Positions 18,201-25,485 of a stretch of 64,000 nucleotides of DNA are shown piece after piece; position 1 is the stretch's first letter; the number at the start of each line of letters is the position of its first letter. The notes under the pieces were generated by a model, which was not told the origin of the DNA, did not search any database, and saw only the letters and a list, made by a program, of their open reading frames with translations. The DNA is from Alphaproteobacteria bacterium (GTDB lineage Bacteria > Pseudomonadota > Alphaproteobacteria > Rhizobiales > Hyphomicrobiaceae): the NCBI GenBank assembly GCA_018830445.1, contig JAHJSN010000192.1, forward strand, positions 1-64,000, given 5' to 3'. Both the position numbers and the translations under genes were made by a program.

Positions 18201-20016
18201 TGGTGGACGCCGTGCCCCCGGAGAGCGTCCTGGCGGCGGCGTGCCGGGTGGCATCGACGTCCATGATGTCGTCCAGCTCATTTCCGTGTTGGCAGGGCTC
18301 GGCGCCCTAGCCTACTTCATTGTCAGCTACACCAGACAGCACGGCGCCTCGGCTACTGCGATACTCGTCTTGATCGCCGCGGCCGTCGCCTTCGCCATAG
18401 CGACCTATCTTGAGCGCCAGAAAGATCAGCGCCTGAGCGAAGAAGCCCTCGGACCAGACCCGCAAGCGGAAGGCCGGCGCTCAATGGATCGGCGAACCTT
18501 GGCCATCGAGGAGGAGTTGGAGGCGATTGACGAAGCGTCGTTCGAGGAAGCCGATCGCGCGCTGCGCCGCATGGGGTTCGACGAGCGTCATTTCGCACCA
18601 GAGGAACCCGCCCGCTACGCGCCAGGGTTGCCGGAAGAGATGCCCGCGGACGAATCGTCGGCTGGCAGCGAGACATTGCTGCTGAACCCTGAAGGTCCCG
18701 CCACCAACGTACCGGCATCCGTCGCTTCGTCGATCCGGCCATTCCAGCTCGCCTCGAGCAACGCCCAATGCGCCCTCATCATGATGTTCGGTGGCGACAA
18801 CGATCTCACCGCGCAGGTCGACAGAGATCTGGCCGAGATGGCGGCGGGCAATTCCGGCAACGGTGTTGTCTCGGTTCTGGCCCTGGCCGACCAGGAAAAC
18901 ATGCCGGCGAGCATCATCGAGATAACGCCGGCGGGCGAGCGGCGGACCGTCGAACAGCTGGGCGAGATCGATACCGGCGATCCGGAAACGCTTGCCAACT
19001 TCCTCGCGCGCGCACTGGTCAGCTATCCGAACGGGACCAGGAAGGCGATCGGCTTCTGGGATCACGGCACCGGTGTCTTCGACGAGGCCGACGATGCCGA
19101 GGTGTTGCTCAAGCGCGGCGCCAACAGGCGGTCCGGCCGCCTGCGTCCGAAGCGCAGATTGTTCATGCGGGCCGAGCGCCGCGCAGCTCTCGAATCGAAG
19201 CCGCGTACCCGCGCGATGCTGCACGACTCGACAGGAGGCGTTCTCACCAACATCGAGGCAGGCCTCATGCTCAAGGCTGCATTTGGCCGTGCTGGGGTCG
19301 CGCCGCCTGTAGAGCTCATGTTCTCCGATACCTGCCTCAACGGGATGATCGAGGTCTTGGAGGAACTGGGCCCCTACGCCCGCTGCCTCGTCGCGTCTGC
19401 AGACACCGAACCCGGATTGGGCTGGGATTACTCGGCCTGGATTTCGCGCACGTGCGCGCGTCCTCCGCGTGAGGATTTCGAATTGTGGGCGCGACAGGCA
19501 GTCGACGCATTCGGCGAAAGCTACCTGGGGCAGACGCGCCAATATCCGTGCACATTGGCCGCCTTCCGCTCGGAGAACGATATCACCGAGCGCTTCGCCG
19601 AACTCGTTGAGTTTGTAAGGCCGGGCGGCGGTGGATCGGCGGGCGGACTGGGCATGCAGGAATGGTCGCTGATGACGGTCGCCCGACAACGCACGCAGGA
19701 CTATGACAACCGAGACAGTTGCGATCTTCAGGATTTTGCCAACCAGCTTGCCAATCTGGCGCGACGTCAGGGAATGTCGGAACTGATGAACCGCGCCCGG
19801 AATCTGGAACGCGCCGTGGCCGACGCCAGGATTTCGAGCGTCGCACTCGGCGATATGGTGTCTGCCTCCCAGGGGTTGGCATTCTGGTTCCCGAGCGGCA
19901 AGAACTCCTACAGCCTGGACATCGACACCTATCGCCGTCTTCAGTTCAGCAAGCTCACAGGTTGGGCAGACTATCTCGACGAAATGTATGGCTTCGGTTC
20001 GGTGCCGACGGCCTGA
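15073..20016 (+). CDS. Giant multidomain envelope protein: Ig-like, GH19 lysozyme, peptidoglycan-binding, clostripain (C11)
   Basis: Open frame of up to 1647 residues. The first 35 codons overlap the caspase frame and may not be coding. Order by residue of this frame: an unassigned domain with SNSWFSSAGCLTV at about 125-345; peptidoglycan-binding module at 357-413 (LRVGSHGPRVSALQKKLG); Gly/Thr repeats; Ig/cadherin-like repeats at about 457-646 (VLRNDSDPDG); second Gly/Thr repeat at about 676-735; GH19 chitinase/endolysin-type domain at 743-950 with Glu793 in QIGHESGGF and GRGLIQITGRDAY; second peptidoglycan-binding module at 957-1026; two membrane helices at 1065-1113; an acidic linker; and a peptidase C11 domain from about 1232 with His1331 (FWDHGTG) and Cys1421 (FSDTCLNGM). 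It probably joins the caspase domain in an intact ancestor. The role is unknown; cell-wall attack or a protease cascade is inference. Confidence 0.8.
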   Translation: MYASRMSSSISISPPTGSCFSTPAATTAATAPAAVYFPRIVAPAPIDPPRRGAPSEPDPDLDFSGVPDHDDDLTAFEELGRREIAEGPARRGPSVRWAANEDAPDYAHSLAAEAAGITPRSRFELTPAVLELLIKANSFQPEGQADTFVFALRGGLLTKGSTFENVNSVEIEDTRPNHEDFRCTIGFYNRQAKTLNAYMSSTVPTARYMRGYYSGGSSVNMLPTGCYIFRKNAHKGGTIKPAMRLTDPDKLTQDGWVTVLRTRNDLTFKHDDIWDRCQPFDNVHCAYSNSWFSSAGCLTVQGPATGGAWLKFQNVMRNWPWDGRIDVMLLTGRDAALAAEILRRGLENDDKVIDASLRRLRVGSHGPRVSALQKKLGFSGDSAYFGSSTRARLAQVEKEKGVNSDGTYCPRDDALFDWGVFAVDEGTGTGQGDSTGTETNSGSQNGTGTGTGFEGIDPDSLTLQSDAAGAQVLEGGKRITVPGEGEWTVGPTLGMVTFKPLESFIGEPHPVRYTAADKYGQTASAEIRVTVKSSNKGPNVVDDSATTMSGRAVDVAVLRNDSDPDGAIDPATLRFAQIPQGAQLAGERYLSIPGQGVFIITEKAEIRFEPVAGFVGTVKATYKVADDKGAYRDGTVTVVVNPHIEPPKFTGDVGDTISGEPVTIDVFKNDTFGKVVGGSSQGGTGTGTAGTGGAATGAGIDMGTGTGTGSGTGTGSGTGTGSTGGQSPATGTGKPLHVAAPLTEADLGTFAPGSTAEKYRRALAEHGNRILAEYGINSNPLRLAHFMAQIGHESGGFTIDRESLNYTTARRLMEVWPTRFRSVGEATPYRRNEEKLANKVYFGRMGNTRPGDGFLNRGRGLIQITGRDAYQEYGRKIGIDLENNPDLAMDPVMAIRIAACFWQDRKLNQRADEHNIEQITYRINGGHNGLASRKEWFAGKAWPIWGDGGAPRPRVKSAGLQLGDQGPDVGKLQTKLIEAGYLTGTVDSKFGPNTERSLLRFQVESGLNADGVVTDAVWTALDEAAGSGRRRRGLKSGRRGAPAGGRRAPGERPGGGVPGGIDVHDVVQLISVLAGLGALAYFIVSYTRQHGASATAILVLIAAAVAFAIATYLERQKDQRLSEEALGPDPQAEGRRSMDRRTLAIEEELEAIDEASFEEADRALRRMGFDERHFAPEEPARYAPGLPEEMPADESSAGSETLLLNPEGPATNVPASVASSIRPFQLASSNAQCALIMMFGGDNDLTAQVDRDLAEMAAGNSGNGVVSVLALADQENMPASIIEITPAGERRTVEQLGEIDTGDPETLANFLARALVSYPNGTRKAIGFWDHGTGVFDEADDAEVLLKRGANRRSGRLRPKRRLFMRAERRAALESKPRTRAMLHDSTGGVLTNIEAGLMLKAAFGRAGVAPPVELMFSDTCLNGMIEVLEELGPYARCLVASADTEPGLGWDYSAWISRTCARPPREDFELWARQAVDAFGESYLGQTRQYPCTLAAFRSENDITERFAELVEFVRPGGGGSAGGLGMQEWSLMTVARQRTQDYDNRDSCDLQDFANQLANLARRQGMSELMNRARNLERAVADARISSVALGDMVSASQGLAFWFPSGKNSYSLDIDTYRRLQFSKLTGWADYLDEMYGFGSVPTA
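17191..17232. repeat. Short 18-bp tandem repeat inside the giant gene
   Basis: The unit GGAACAGGGAGTGGCACA occurs twice and begins a third time, encoding GTGSGT repeats in the linker before the GH19 domain. It is a likely site of length variation by slippage. Confidence 0.8.
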
Positions 20017-20080
20017 ACCAGACTTCGACTTCGCAGGCGAGCGGGCGCGCGGGCCCCGGCGCGTCCGGATTCCCATTGGC

Positions 20081-21745
20081 TCAGCCGACCGCCTTCAGGC
20101 GCGCCGCCACTTTGCTGGAAGCCGCTCCGAGAGCGAACGTCCTGCCGTTCGAATTCGGCCAGTACTTGACGAAAGTGGGGTGATCGACGGCGGTTTCCTG
20201 GGTCAGCGCCTCCGCCTCCAGCCAATGGTATTGGCTTGCAGCCGACCGAACTTCCTGACTGCTGACGCGTATCATCAGGTGATGTGGCGACAGTCCTTCC
20301 GGGTGATCGAGGCCGCAGGCTTCTATCGTCTCCTTCAGGGCACCGAGCGTGTTGGCGTGAAAGTTTGCGGCGCGCTTGTATTTTTCGGGAACCGACAGCG
20401 CGTCGTAGCGCCCAGGATCCTGGGTCGCGACACCCGTCGGGCAGCGGTCGGTATGACACGAACGCGCCTGAATGCAGCCCAGCGAGAACATGAAGGGCCG
20501 CGCCATATGGCAGATATCGGCGCCGAGTGCGAGTGCCCGCGCCATATCGAAGGCGCTGACGATCTTGCCGGATGCAATGATCTTGACCTTGTCACGAATG
20601 CCGATCCCGACAAGCGTATTATGCACCAGCATGAGCCCTTCGCGCAGCGGCGCGCCGATGTGATCGCTGAATTCGACGGGCGCGGCACCTGTTCCGCCTT
20701 CAGCCCCGTCAACGGCCACGAAGTCCGGCGCGATCCCCGTGTCGAGAACCGCCTTCGCAATGCTGAACCACTCCCATGGATGCCCGATACAGAGCTTGAT
20801 GCCGACCGGTTTGCCTGCGGAGCGCTCGCGCAGCAACTGCACGAACTCGAGTAGTTCGATCGGTGTGTCGAATGCGCTATGCCGGCTCGGGCTGATGCAT
20901 GGCGAACCCATCGCAACATTGCGAGTTGCCGAAATTTCCCTGGTCACCTTTCCCGCAGGCAGGATACCGCCGTGGCCCGGTTTGGCCCCTTGGGAAAGCT
21001 TTATCTCGATCATCTTGACCTGCTCGCCGGTTGCGTTTTCCGCAAATAGGCCGACGTCGAATTGTCCCGCCAGGCTTCGGCAACCGAAGTAGCCCGTGCC
21101 GATCTGCCAGATGAGATCGCCGCCGTGCTTGCGGTGCGAAGCGGAAATCGATCCTTCACCGGTATTCTGCGCGAACCCGCCGGTCTTTGCTGCACGGTTG
21201 AGTGCTTCGATCGCAGGCGGTGACAGCGCCCCATAAGACATGCCGGAAATGTTAAGCACAGAACTCGTGTAGGGCTGCGCGCATGACGACCCCCCGATGG
21301 TCGCCCGGAAGTCTCCGCTTGGAAGGTGGGTGGGCGCCATCGAATGGTTGATCCACTCGTGTCCAATCCTCTGCGTGTCGCACAGCGTCCCGAACGGAAC
21401 GACGCTTTCCAGTCCTTTGGAGCGACGGTAAACGAGTGCGCGCTGATCGCGCGAATAGGGAACCTGTTCGCAGTCACCCTCGATCAGATACTGCCGGATC
21501 TCGGGGCGGAAGTGTTCGAACAGGTAACGTATTCTTCCGACGAGCGGATAGTTTTTCAAAACCGACTTCTTGTTCTGCCATAGGTCGTACAGGCCGACAG
21601 CGGAAAGGCCGATACCGATGACTGCCAGCAGCGATCCTGCCAGTGGCTTCTGATAACTCAGGATAATCCCGACAACGGGAAGAAATAGAACGCCCACCAG
21701 CGGATAATAGCGCTTGCTCAACATCGATCGACTCCACCACGACAT
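20081..21745 (-). CDS. FMN-binding glutamate synthase family protein
   Basis: About 554 residues from the ATG at 21745, preceded by GGGAGGA; an upstream in-frame ATG lacks this signal. Two hydrophobic helices at the N-terminus (YYPLVGVLFLPVVGIIL and GSLLAVIGIGLSAVGL) anchor it in the membrane. The rest is the central FMN/iron-sulfur domain of glutamate synthase large subunits, with NISGMSYGALS, NTGEGS, QGAKPGHGGILP, DGAEGGTGAAP and the cysteine cluster CIQARSCHTDRCPTGVAT. It lacks the amidotransferase part, so the reaction is not known to be glutamate synthesis. It converges with the giant gene. Confidence 0.9.
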   Translation of the reverse strand: MSWWSRSMLSKRYYPLVGVLFLPVVGIILSYQKPLAGSLLAVIGIGLSAVGLYDLWQNKKSVLKNYPLVGRIRYLFEHFRPEIRQYLIEGDCEQVPYSRDQRALVYRRSKGLESVVPFGTLCDTQRIGHEWINHSMAPTHLPSGDFRATIGGSSCAQPYTSSVLNISGMSYGALSPPAIEALNRAAKTGGFAQNTGEGSISASHRKHGGDLIWQIGTGYFGCRSLAGQFDVGLFAENATGEQVKMIEIKLSQGAKPGHGGILPAGKVTREISATRNVAMGSPCISPSRHSAFDTPIELLEFVQLLRERSAGKPVGIKLCIGHPWEWFSIAKAVLDTGIAPDFVAVDGAEGGTGAAPVEFSDHIGAPLREGLMLVHNTLVGIGIRDKVKIIASGKIVSAFDMARALALGADICHMARPFMFSLGCIQARSCHTDRCPTGVATQDPGRYDALSVPEKYKRAANFHANTLGALKETIEACGLDHPEGLSPHHLMIRVSSQEVRSAASQYHWLEAEALTQETAVDHPTFVKYWPNSNGRTFALGAASSKVAARLKAVG

Positions 21746-21972
21746 GGAAGAAGTCCTCCCTTGCCGAGTGTCCGGCCGGGTAGGTTTCAAAATTGCGGGA
21801 ACATGTCGGATTGGCCGATGGCAGGAAACGACGTCATGTCTGTGCGCGGGCGGTCGCCATGCGCAATCCTACCGGCCGCCAGTCTACGCGTCAGCGGGCC
21901 AATATATGGTTAACGCGCGACAGAACCGGTCCGCAACGGCCCGATCGGCCCTGCCTGCCGGCGTTAGCGGTT

Positions 21973-22620
21973 TCAACTCCAGTATTTCGGCCAGCCATAG
22001 TGGTCGTGCAGGAAGGCTTCGTACTCGCGGCTGATTTCCGAATCGATATCGTAAGGCGGGCAATTCTTTACGCCCACCTCGGTCACGTCGGTTGTGACGA
22101 CCTGATCCTCCCAGTCGATCCGATCGACGGCAAGTGGCGACAGGAGGACCAGCTTGCCCGGTAGCCAGTGCCCGGTATCGACGATGAGATAGCGCACCGA
22201 CCAGTTCGTGGTCTCGATCAGCAAGCCGTGGACATAACCGATCTTGCCGTCCTCGCATGTCACTTCGAAGGAAGCGATCTGTCTAGCGCTGCGTAACACC
22301 AGACCATTGCTCGGCAGCTCCGCTGCTCCAGCGGACGTGTCACCCTTTGCCGATGCGGTAGCGAACATCGCCTGCCCGCCGCTTTCCTCGATAGTGGATC
22401 GCGTCATTTTCAGAACGATGGTTTCTTCGGGAAATCTCAGTTCGCCGATATCGTGCGGCTCGACCATGATCAGATTGTCGCCGAACATTCCGTCGGTATC
22501 GATGAGGATGAAGCGGACTTTCCAGCTTCGGTCGTCGAAATAGAAATCGCGGACCGTGCCGACATCCCCATCGGCAGCCTTGACCTCGTATCTGAGAAGT
22601 TCGGTAGAGCAGCGCAGCAT
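21973..22620 (-). CDS. Protein with two PRC-barrel domains
   Basis: 215 residues. Two repeats of a PRC-barrel are recognisable. The first begins MLRCSTELLRYEVKAADGDVG with FYFDDRSWKVRFILIDT. The second begins LRSARQIASFEVTCEDGKIG with LLIETTNWSVRYLIVDT and HWLPGKLVLLSP. The short C-terminal tail ends YGWPKYW. Proteins of this kind are usually cytoplasmic and linked to stress or photosynthetic reaction-centre assembly in other bacteria; no specific role is shown here. No membrane segment or signal peptide is present. Confidence 0.88.
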   Translation of the reverse strand: MLRCSTELLRYEVKAADGDVGTVRDFYFDDRSWKVRFILIDTDGMFGDNLIMVEPHDIGELRFPEETIVLKMTRSTIEESGGQAMFATASAKGDTSAGAAELPSNGLVLRSARQIASFEVTCEDGKIGYVHGLLIETTNWSVRYLIVDTGHWLPGKLVLLSPLAVDRIDWEDQVVTTDVTEVGVKNCPPYDIDSEISREYEAFLHDHYGWPKYWS

Positions 22621-23073
22621 GATGAGGGCCTTTCTCCGAAGAGGGCTAAGATCGACCGCCTGCCGGGATGGAAGCCGACACGCCGGGTCTGCCAGTGTCT
22701 GTCATTTCAAAATCACAATTGTCAGCAGGGGCGCCATGACCAAGCGCAAAGCCGAGATGCGGTAAGGAGAGTTTGCCAGATCTCACGACCTTGGCCCCAT
22801 TCCATGCGCGGCAATTCCAGGGTGGCTCGCAAAGCCCGGGGATTGGGTTTCCGGCCGCATAGGCATCACACTTCGGGGGTCACAGCCGCAAGGAAGGCGG
22901 CGCGCGGCGGCAGCCTGCTTTGCCGGAGACGAGCAAGGTAAGCTAAGTTGGACCGGCGCGGCGTGCAGGTCGCATCGAAACCATCTCAGGGCATCTTGCG
23001 GAGGAAGGAAAAACGCGCCGATTGCACGGGCTCCGGGCCACGTGGGAAAGGCGGGCTGGACCGGTTCGTGAAT
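22621..23073. other. Intergenic gap without recognisable gene
   Basis: A 450-nt GC-rich stretch upstream of the PRC-barrel gene on the minus strand. It probably carries the promoter of that gene. The open frames that cross it have no recognisable protein features. I see nothing else. Confidence 0.5.
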
Positions 23074-23122
23074 GAAAAACCCCGCGGAACCGGTGGGTGG
23101 GAGAAAGTCCGGGTCCGCGGGG
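23074..23122 (-). terminator. Rho-independent terminator for the minus-strand FemAB-like operon
   Basis: Read on the minus strand, a stem of about 12 bp (CCCCGCGGACCC against GGTTCCGCGGGG) is followed by a run of five T. It lies about 300 nt beyond the stop of the FemAB-like gene, so the transcript should carry elements G, F and E in its 3' untranslated region. Confidence 0.75.
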
Positions 23123-23133
23123 TATCAGGATTT

Positions 23134-23169
23134 CCAGCGCGGATTGAGGGTGGGTTCGCACCGCGCTGG
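23134..23169. other. Perfect 9-bp inverted repeat
   Basis: CCAGCGCGG at 23134-23142 and CCGCGCTGG at 23161-23169 are perfect complements with an 18-nt loop. It lies just before the minus-strand terminator (in transcription order) and has no T-run of its own. Confidence 0.5.
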
Positions 23170-23221
23170 TCAATGTGTCAAAGTTGACGCCACGTTTATG
23201 GCATCAATCCATTTTTATACG

Positions 23222-23258
23222 GTTGCACCAACCTATAGAGAAGTTGGTTGTCCGCAAC
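23222..23258. repeat. Degenerate hairpin E beside element FG
   Basis: The basal stem GTTGC/GCAAC and inner stem ACCAAC/GTTGGT flank a 3'-side bulge TGTCC. Its right end reads GCAACACTAG like the other elements, but the left side has no CTAG. It may be a decayed half-element. Confidence 0.5.
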
Positions 23259-23262
23259 ACTA

Positions 23263-23332
23263 GTGGCCTGTCTCGCCTAAATCGGTGTGCAGGCCGCAAC
23301 CGCTGACGATTTCGGCGAGACATGAAGGCCAC
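23263..23332. repeat. Hairpin F of composite element FG
   Basis: The basal stem is GTGGCC/GGCCAC. The inner 16-bp arm is TGTCTCGCCTAAATCG against CGATTTCGGCGAGACA with one mismatch. The bulge TGAA lies on the 3' side and the loop contains GCCGCAA. It is bounded by CTAG at 23260-23263 and 23332-23335. Together with the spacer and G it forms a 163-nt unit. Confidence 0.85.
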
Positions 23333-23351
23333 TAGCGAAAACAATGGCTTA

Positions 23352-23425
23352 GTGTGGCGTTCAGCGCGCCTCAATTGACAACTCCTGTGCGGCACCAACA
23401 GGTCAATTAAGGCGCGACGCCACAC
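23352..23425. repeat. Hairpin G of composite element FG
   Basis: The basal stem is GTGTGGCG/CGCCACAC. The bulge TTCA lies on the 5' side and is the exact reverse complement of the TGAA bulge of hairpin F. The inner 15-bp arm is CGCGCCTCAATTGAC against GTCAATTAAGGCGCG with one mismatch. The loop contains TGCGGC. It ends in CTAG (23425-23428), whose TAG on the minus strand is the stop codon of the FemAB-like gene. Confidence 0.85.
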
Positions 23426-24468
23426 TAGTGGAACATGCCGATCAGGGTCGACGGTCTACCGCCAATCCCCGATTTGAAGCGGCTGACGCCTTCGGCACTT
23501 TCTTCGTTTAACCCGCCAAGGTCGAAATCCCGCACGCCCCTTGCTTTCAGCTCCAGCATCGCCCGCCAAAGCAATCGATGGTGCGCACCGTGATGCCTGC
23601 CGGCTCCGGACGTCCAGCCAATCTGGTAGGTTGCGGCAATTCCATGGATCAGTACCAGCACTGACGCAATCACCCTTCCCTCAAGCTTCGCGTGGAGCAG
23701 CAGGACTTCCCCGCGCGGCGCCATGAATGCGATAATTGCCGCCATCAACTTGGAACTCGGCGCCGAATACCGCCTGGTCCGCCTGTCCTCCTCGTGCCGG
23801 ACGAGCAGGAAGTCCAAGCCACGAAGCCTGTCGTCCCGCTCCAGCGCAATGGCTGACCGCTCGGACTTGGACAGAATATTCCGCCACTTTCCCTTGAGCC
23901 CGGCGCGCAGGCTTGCTTCATCGGCGGCAAGATCGAGCCACACGGTCTTGTAGAACTGCGTCGTGGTGCTCGGCTTCATCCCCGCGTGTTCCAATACGGT
24001 CTTGCTCAGTTCGGAATTCTCGATTTCAGGAAGTATCCGCCTTTTGCGTCCCAGGCGCCGTGGAAACTGGCAGGCGAAACTGGTTAGGAAATTTTCGATG
24101 TTCTGCGCGCTGCGGCATCCCTCGAACCATAACGGACCGCGGTCGAGGCTGATCGCATGGATGGCATTGCCGAACAGACCGACTTCGCCAAGCTGTAGAA
24201 TTCCTACAGCCGAGCCGGACATGTGAATCACACCGTGCCTGGCCCCGAGCTGCTGCGTGTGACGCAGTGCCTGAGCGTATGGGAAATGTTGCAACAGGGT
24301 CGATCGTCTGACCTGCGCGAACATTTCCTGCCAACGTTCGCGTGAGATTCGGTTCCACTCAATTTCGCATGACTGCATCGAGGGTACTCCAGCGGGTTGG
24401 CGCGGCGCACGTGCGGCGGACCTGCGCATCAATTGGGTGTTGCGCCCTGCTATCGCAGCGGAATTCAT
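23425..24468 (-). CDS. FemAB/GNAT-like acyltransferase
   Basis: 347 residues. The pattern is that of the GNAT-like FemAB superfamily: an N-terminal half with LLQHFPYAQALRHTQQLGARHG, the mid-domain YKTVWLDLAADEASLRAGLKGKWRNILSKS, and a C-terminal half with HAKLEGRVIASVLVLIHGIAATYQIGWTS and RGVRDFDLGGLN. Members transfer amino acids or acyl groups to lipid-linked or peptide substrates; the substrate here is unknown. I chose the ATG at 24468 because it overlaps the stop of the upstream gene as ATGA; an internal ATG at 24378 with GGAG upstream is an alternative. The stop TAG lies within the CTAG that bounds element FG. Confidence 0.75.
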   Translation of the reverse strand: MNSAAIAGRNTQLMRRSAARAPRQPAGVPSMQSCEIEWNRISRERWQEMFAQVRRSTLLQHFPYAQALRHTQQLGARHGVIHMSGSAVGILQLGEVGLFGNAIHAISLDRGPLWFEGCRSAQNIENFLTSFACQFPRRLGRKRRILPEIENSELSKTVLEHAGMKPSTTTQFYKTVWLDLAADEASLRAGLKGKWRNILSKSERSAIALERDDRLRGLDFLLVRHEEDRRTRRYSAPSSKLMAAIIAFMAPRGEVLLLHAKLEGRVIASVLVLIHGIAATYQIGWTSGAGRHHGAHHRLLWRAMLELKARGVRDFDLGGLNEESAEGVSRFKSGIGGRPSTLIGMFH

Positions 24469-24953
24469 GTGCCGTCGCGAAGTTCGCCGCGCAGCAGGCC
24501 GACGGCTGCGATGGTGTGGTTAACCCAATGGCTCTTCCGGTTTCGGTAATCAGCCTCGAGTGCTTCGATTGCCTCCCTGAAACGCTCAGCGGTGCCCTGA
24601 GAAAAAAGCGATTCGACAAGACTGATGCATTCGCCCAGGCGCTCGCGGGTCAACAGCGGGATCTCCGGCTCGCCCTTTGAAGCGTGCAGCCGCTGATGTC
24701 CGCGTGACGCTGGGACGACCTCGAAGCGTCGTTCGAGATCCTGGCGGACAAGATCGATGGCGCTTGCCGCGCGCTCGAAGCCCTCCTGCTTCAATGTCGC
24801 CAGGAAAGCTGCATGCGCGGGGTCAACGCTGGTTTCGACCTCGGGTGAACTAACGCGGCGCGTATTTTTTTGACCCAGACGGTTCAACACCCAGAGCAGC
24901 GGGAAGAAGCTGAAGCAGGTGCCGATGACAAAGACAAGGCCGGTCTCGAACAT
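24465..24953 (-). CDS. Small single-pass membrane protein (hypothetical)
   Basis: 162 residues from the ATG at 24953, which has GGAGG seven nucleotides upstream; the longer frame to 25097 is not supported. A single N-terminal membrane helix (FETGLVFVIGTCFSFFPLLWVL) is followed by a cytoplasmic or periplasmic helical domain with LKQEGFERAASAIDLVRQDLE and ERFREAIEALEADYRNRKSHWVNHTIA. I do not recognise the family. It is translationally coupled to the FemAB-like gene by an ATGA overlap, so the two products probably act together. Confidence 0.7.
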   Translation of the reverse strand: MFETGLVFVIGTCFSFFPLLWVLNRLGQKNTRRVSSPEVETSVDPAHAAFLATLKQEGFERAASAIDLVRQDLERRFEVVPASRGHQRLHASKGEPEIPLLTRERLGECISLVESLFSQGTAERFREAIEALEADYRNRKSHWVNHTIAAVGLLRGELRDGT

Positions 24954-25485
24954 GGTTCGCCTCCAAGGTTCCCGCATGGGCCGCGCTCGCATATCAGCAA
25001 CTGCGCCCTGCTGCGGTGAGAAAAGCGGGCTGGTGTACAGGATCCAACGCTTGGCTTCGGGCGAAGGCCTACAAGCGTTGGTTAATCCAGACCGCAAGGA
25101 TCTCTTCCCCCATCAACCTTGCTTGAAGCTTCCCATTCACGGGTAAGGTGTCATTGGCCATTCTCCCGCTTGCCGGGCGGCTGCTGCCGGCAACGGCATC
25201 AAAGTGGCGCCCGTATCAGATGCTGTGTGGGCCGAGTTTAAGATCCTGCGTTGAAGCTGCGCGGCAGGCAGGTTCGATGGCGGCGCGGCTCGATGAGGCA
25301 TGACTAAATGCAAGTCGAAAAGGAATTCATATAGAGAACCAACCTATATAAAATGTAATAGATAGATCTATGGCAGAAATGGCATAGAGAAAACTGTTTG
25401 GTTTTGCTTGCGTTGACCGAAAAGAAACCTCTGCTACTAATTTTTTTGAAGGAAAGCGAACTGATTCGCTTTGGGGGGCGAAATA
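24954..25485. promoter_or_regulatory. Divergent regulatory region between the membrane-protein operon and ftcR
   Basis: A 530-nt gap. Bases 25310-25460 are much more AT-rich than their surroundings and contain the perfect 10-bp palindrome ATAGATCTAT (25362-25371), so the ftcR promoter and its control sites are likely here. A GGGGGG ribosome binding site (25473-25478) sits seven bases before the ftcR ATG. No gene is visible. Confidence 0.5.

Noticed and set aside
18481-20076. 531-codon open frame opposite the clostripain domain
   Set aside because: The same reasoning applies: the plus-strand protease motifs are intact and the antisense product has no recognisable segment.
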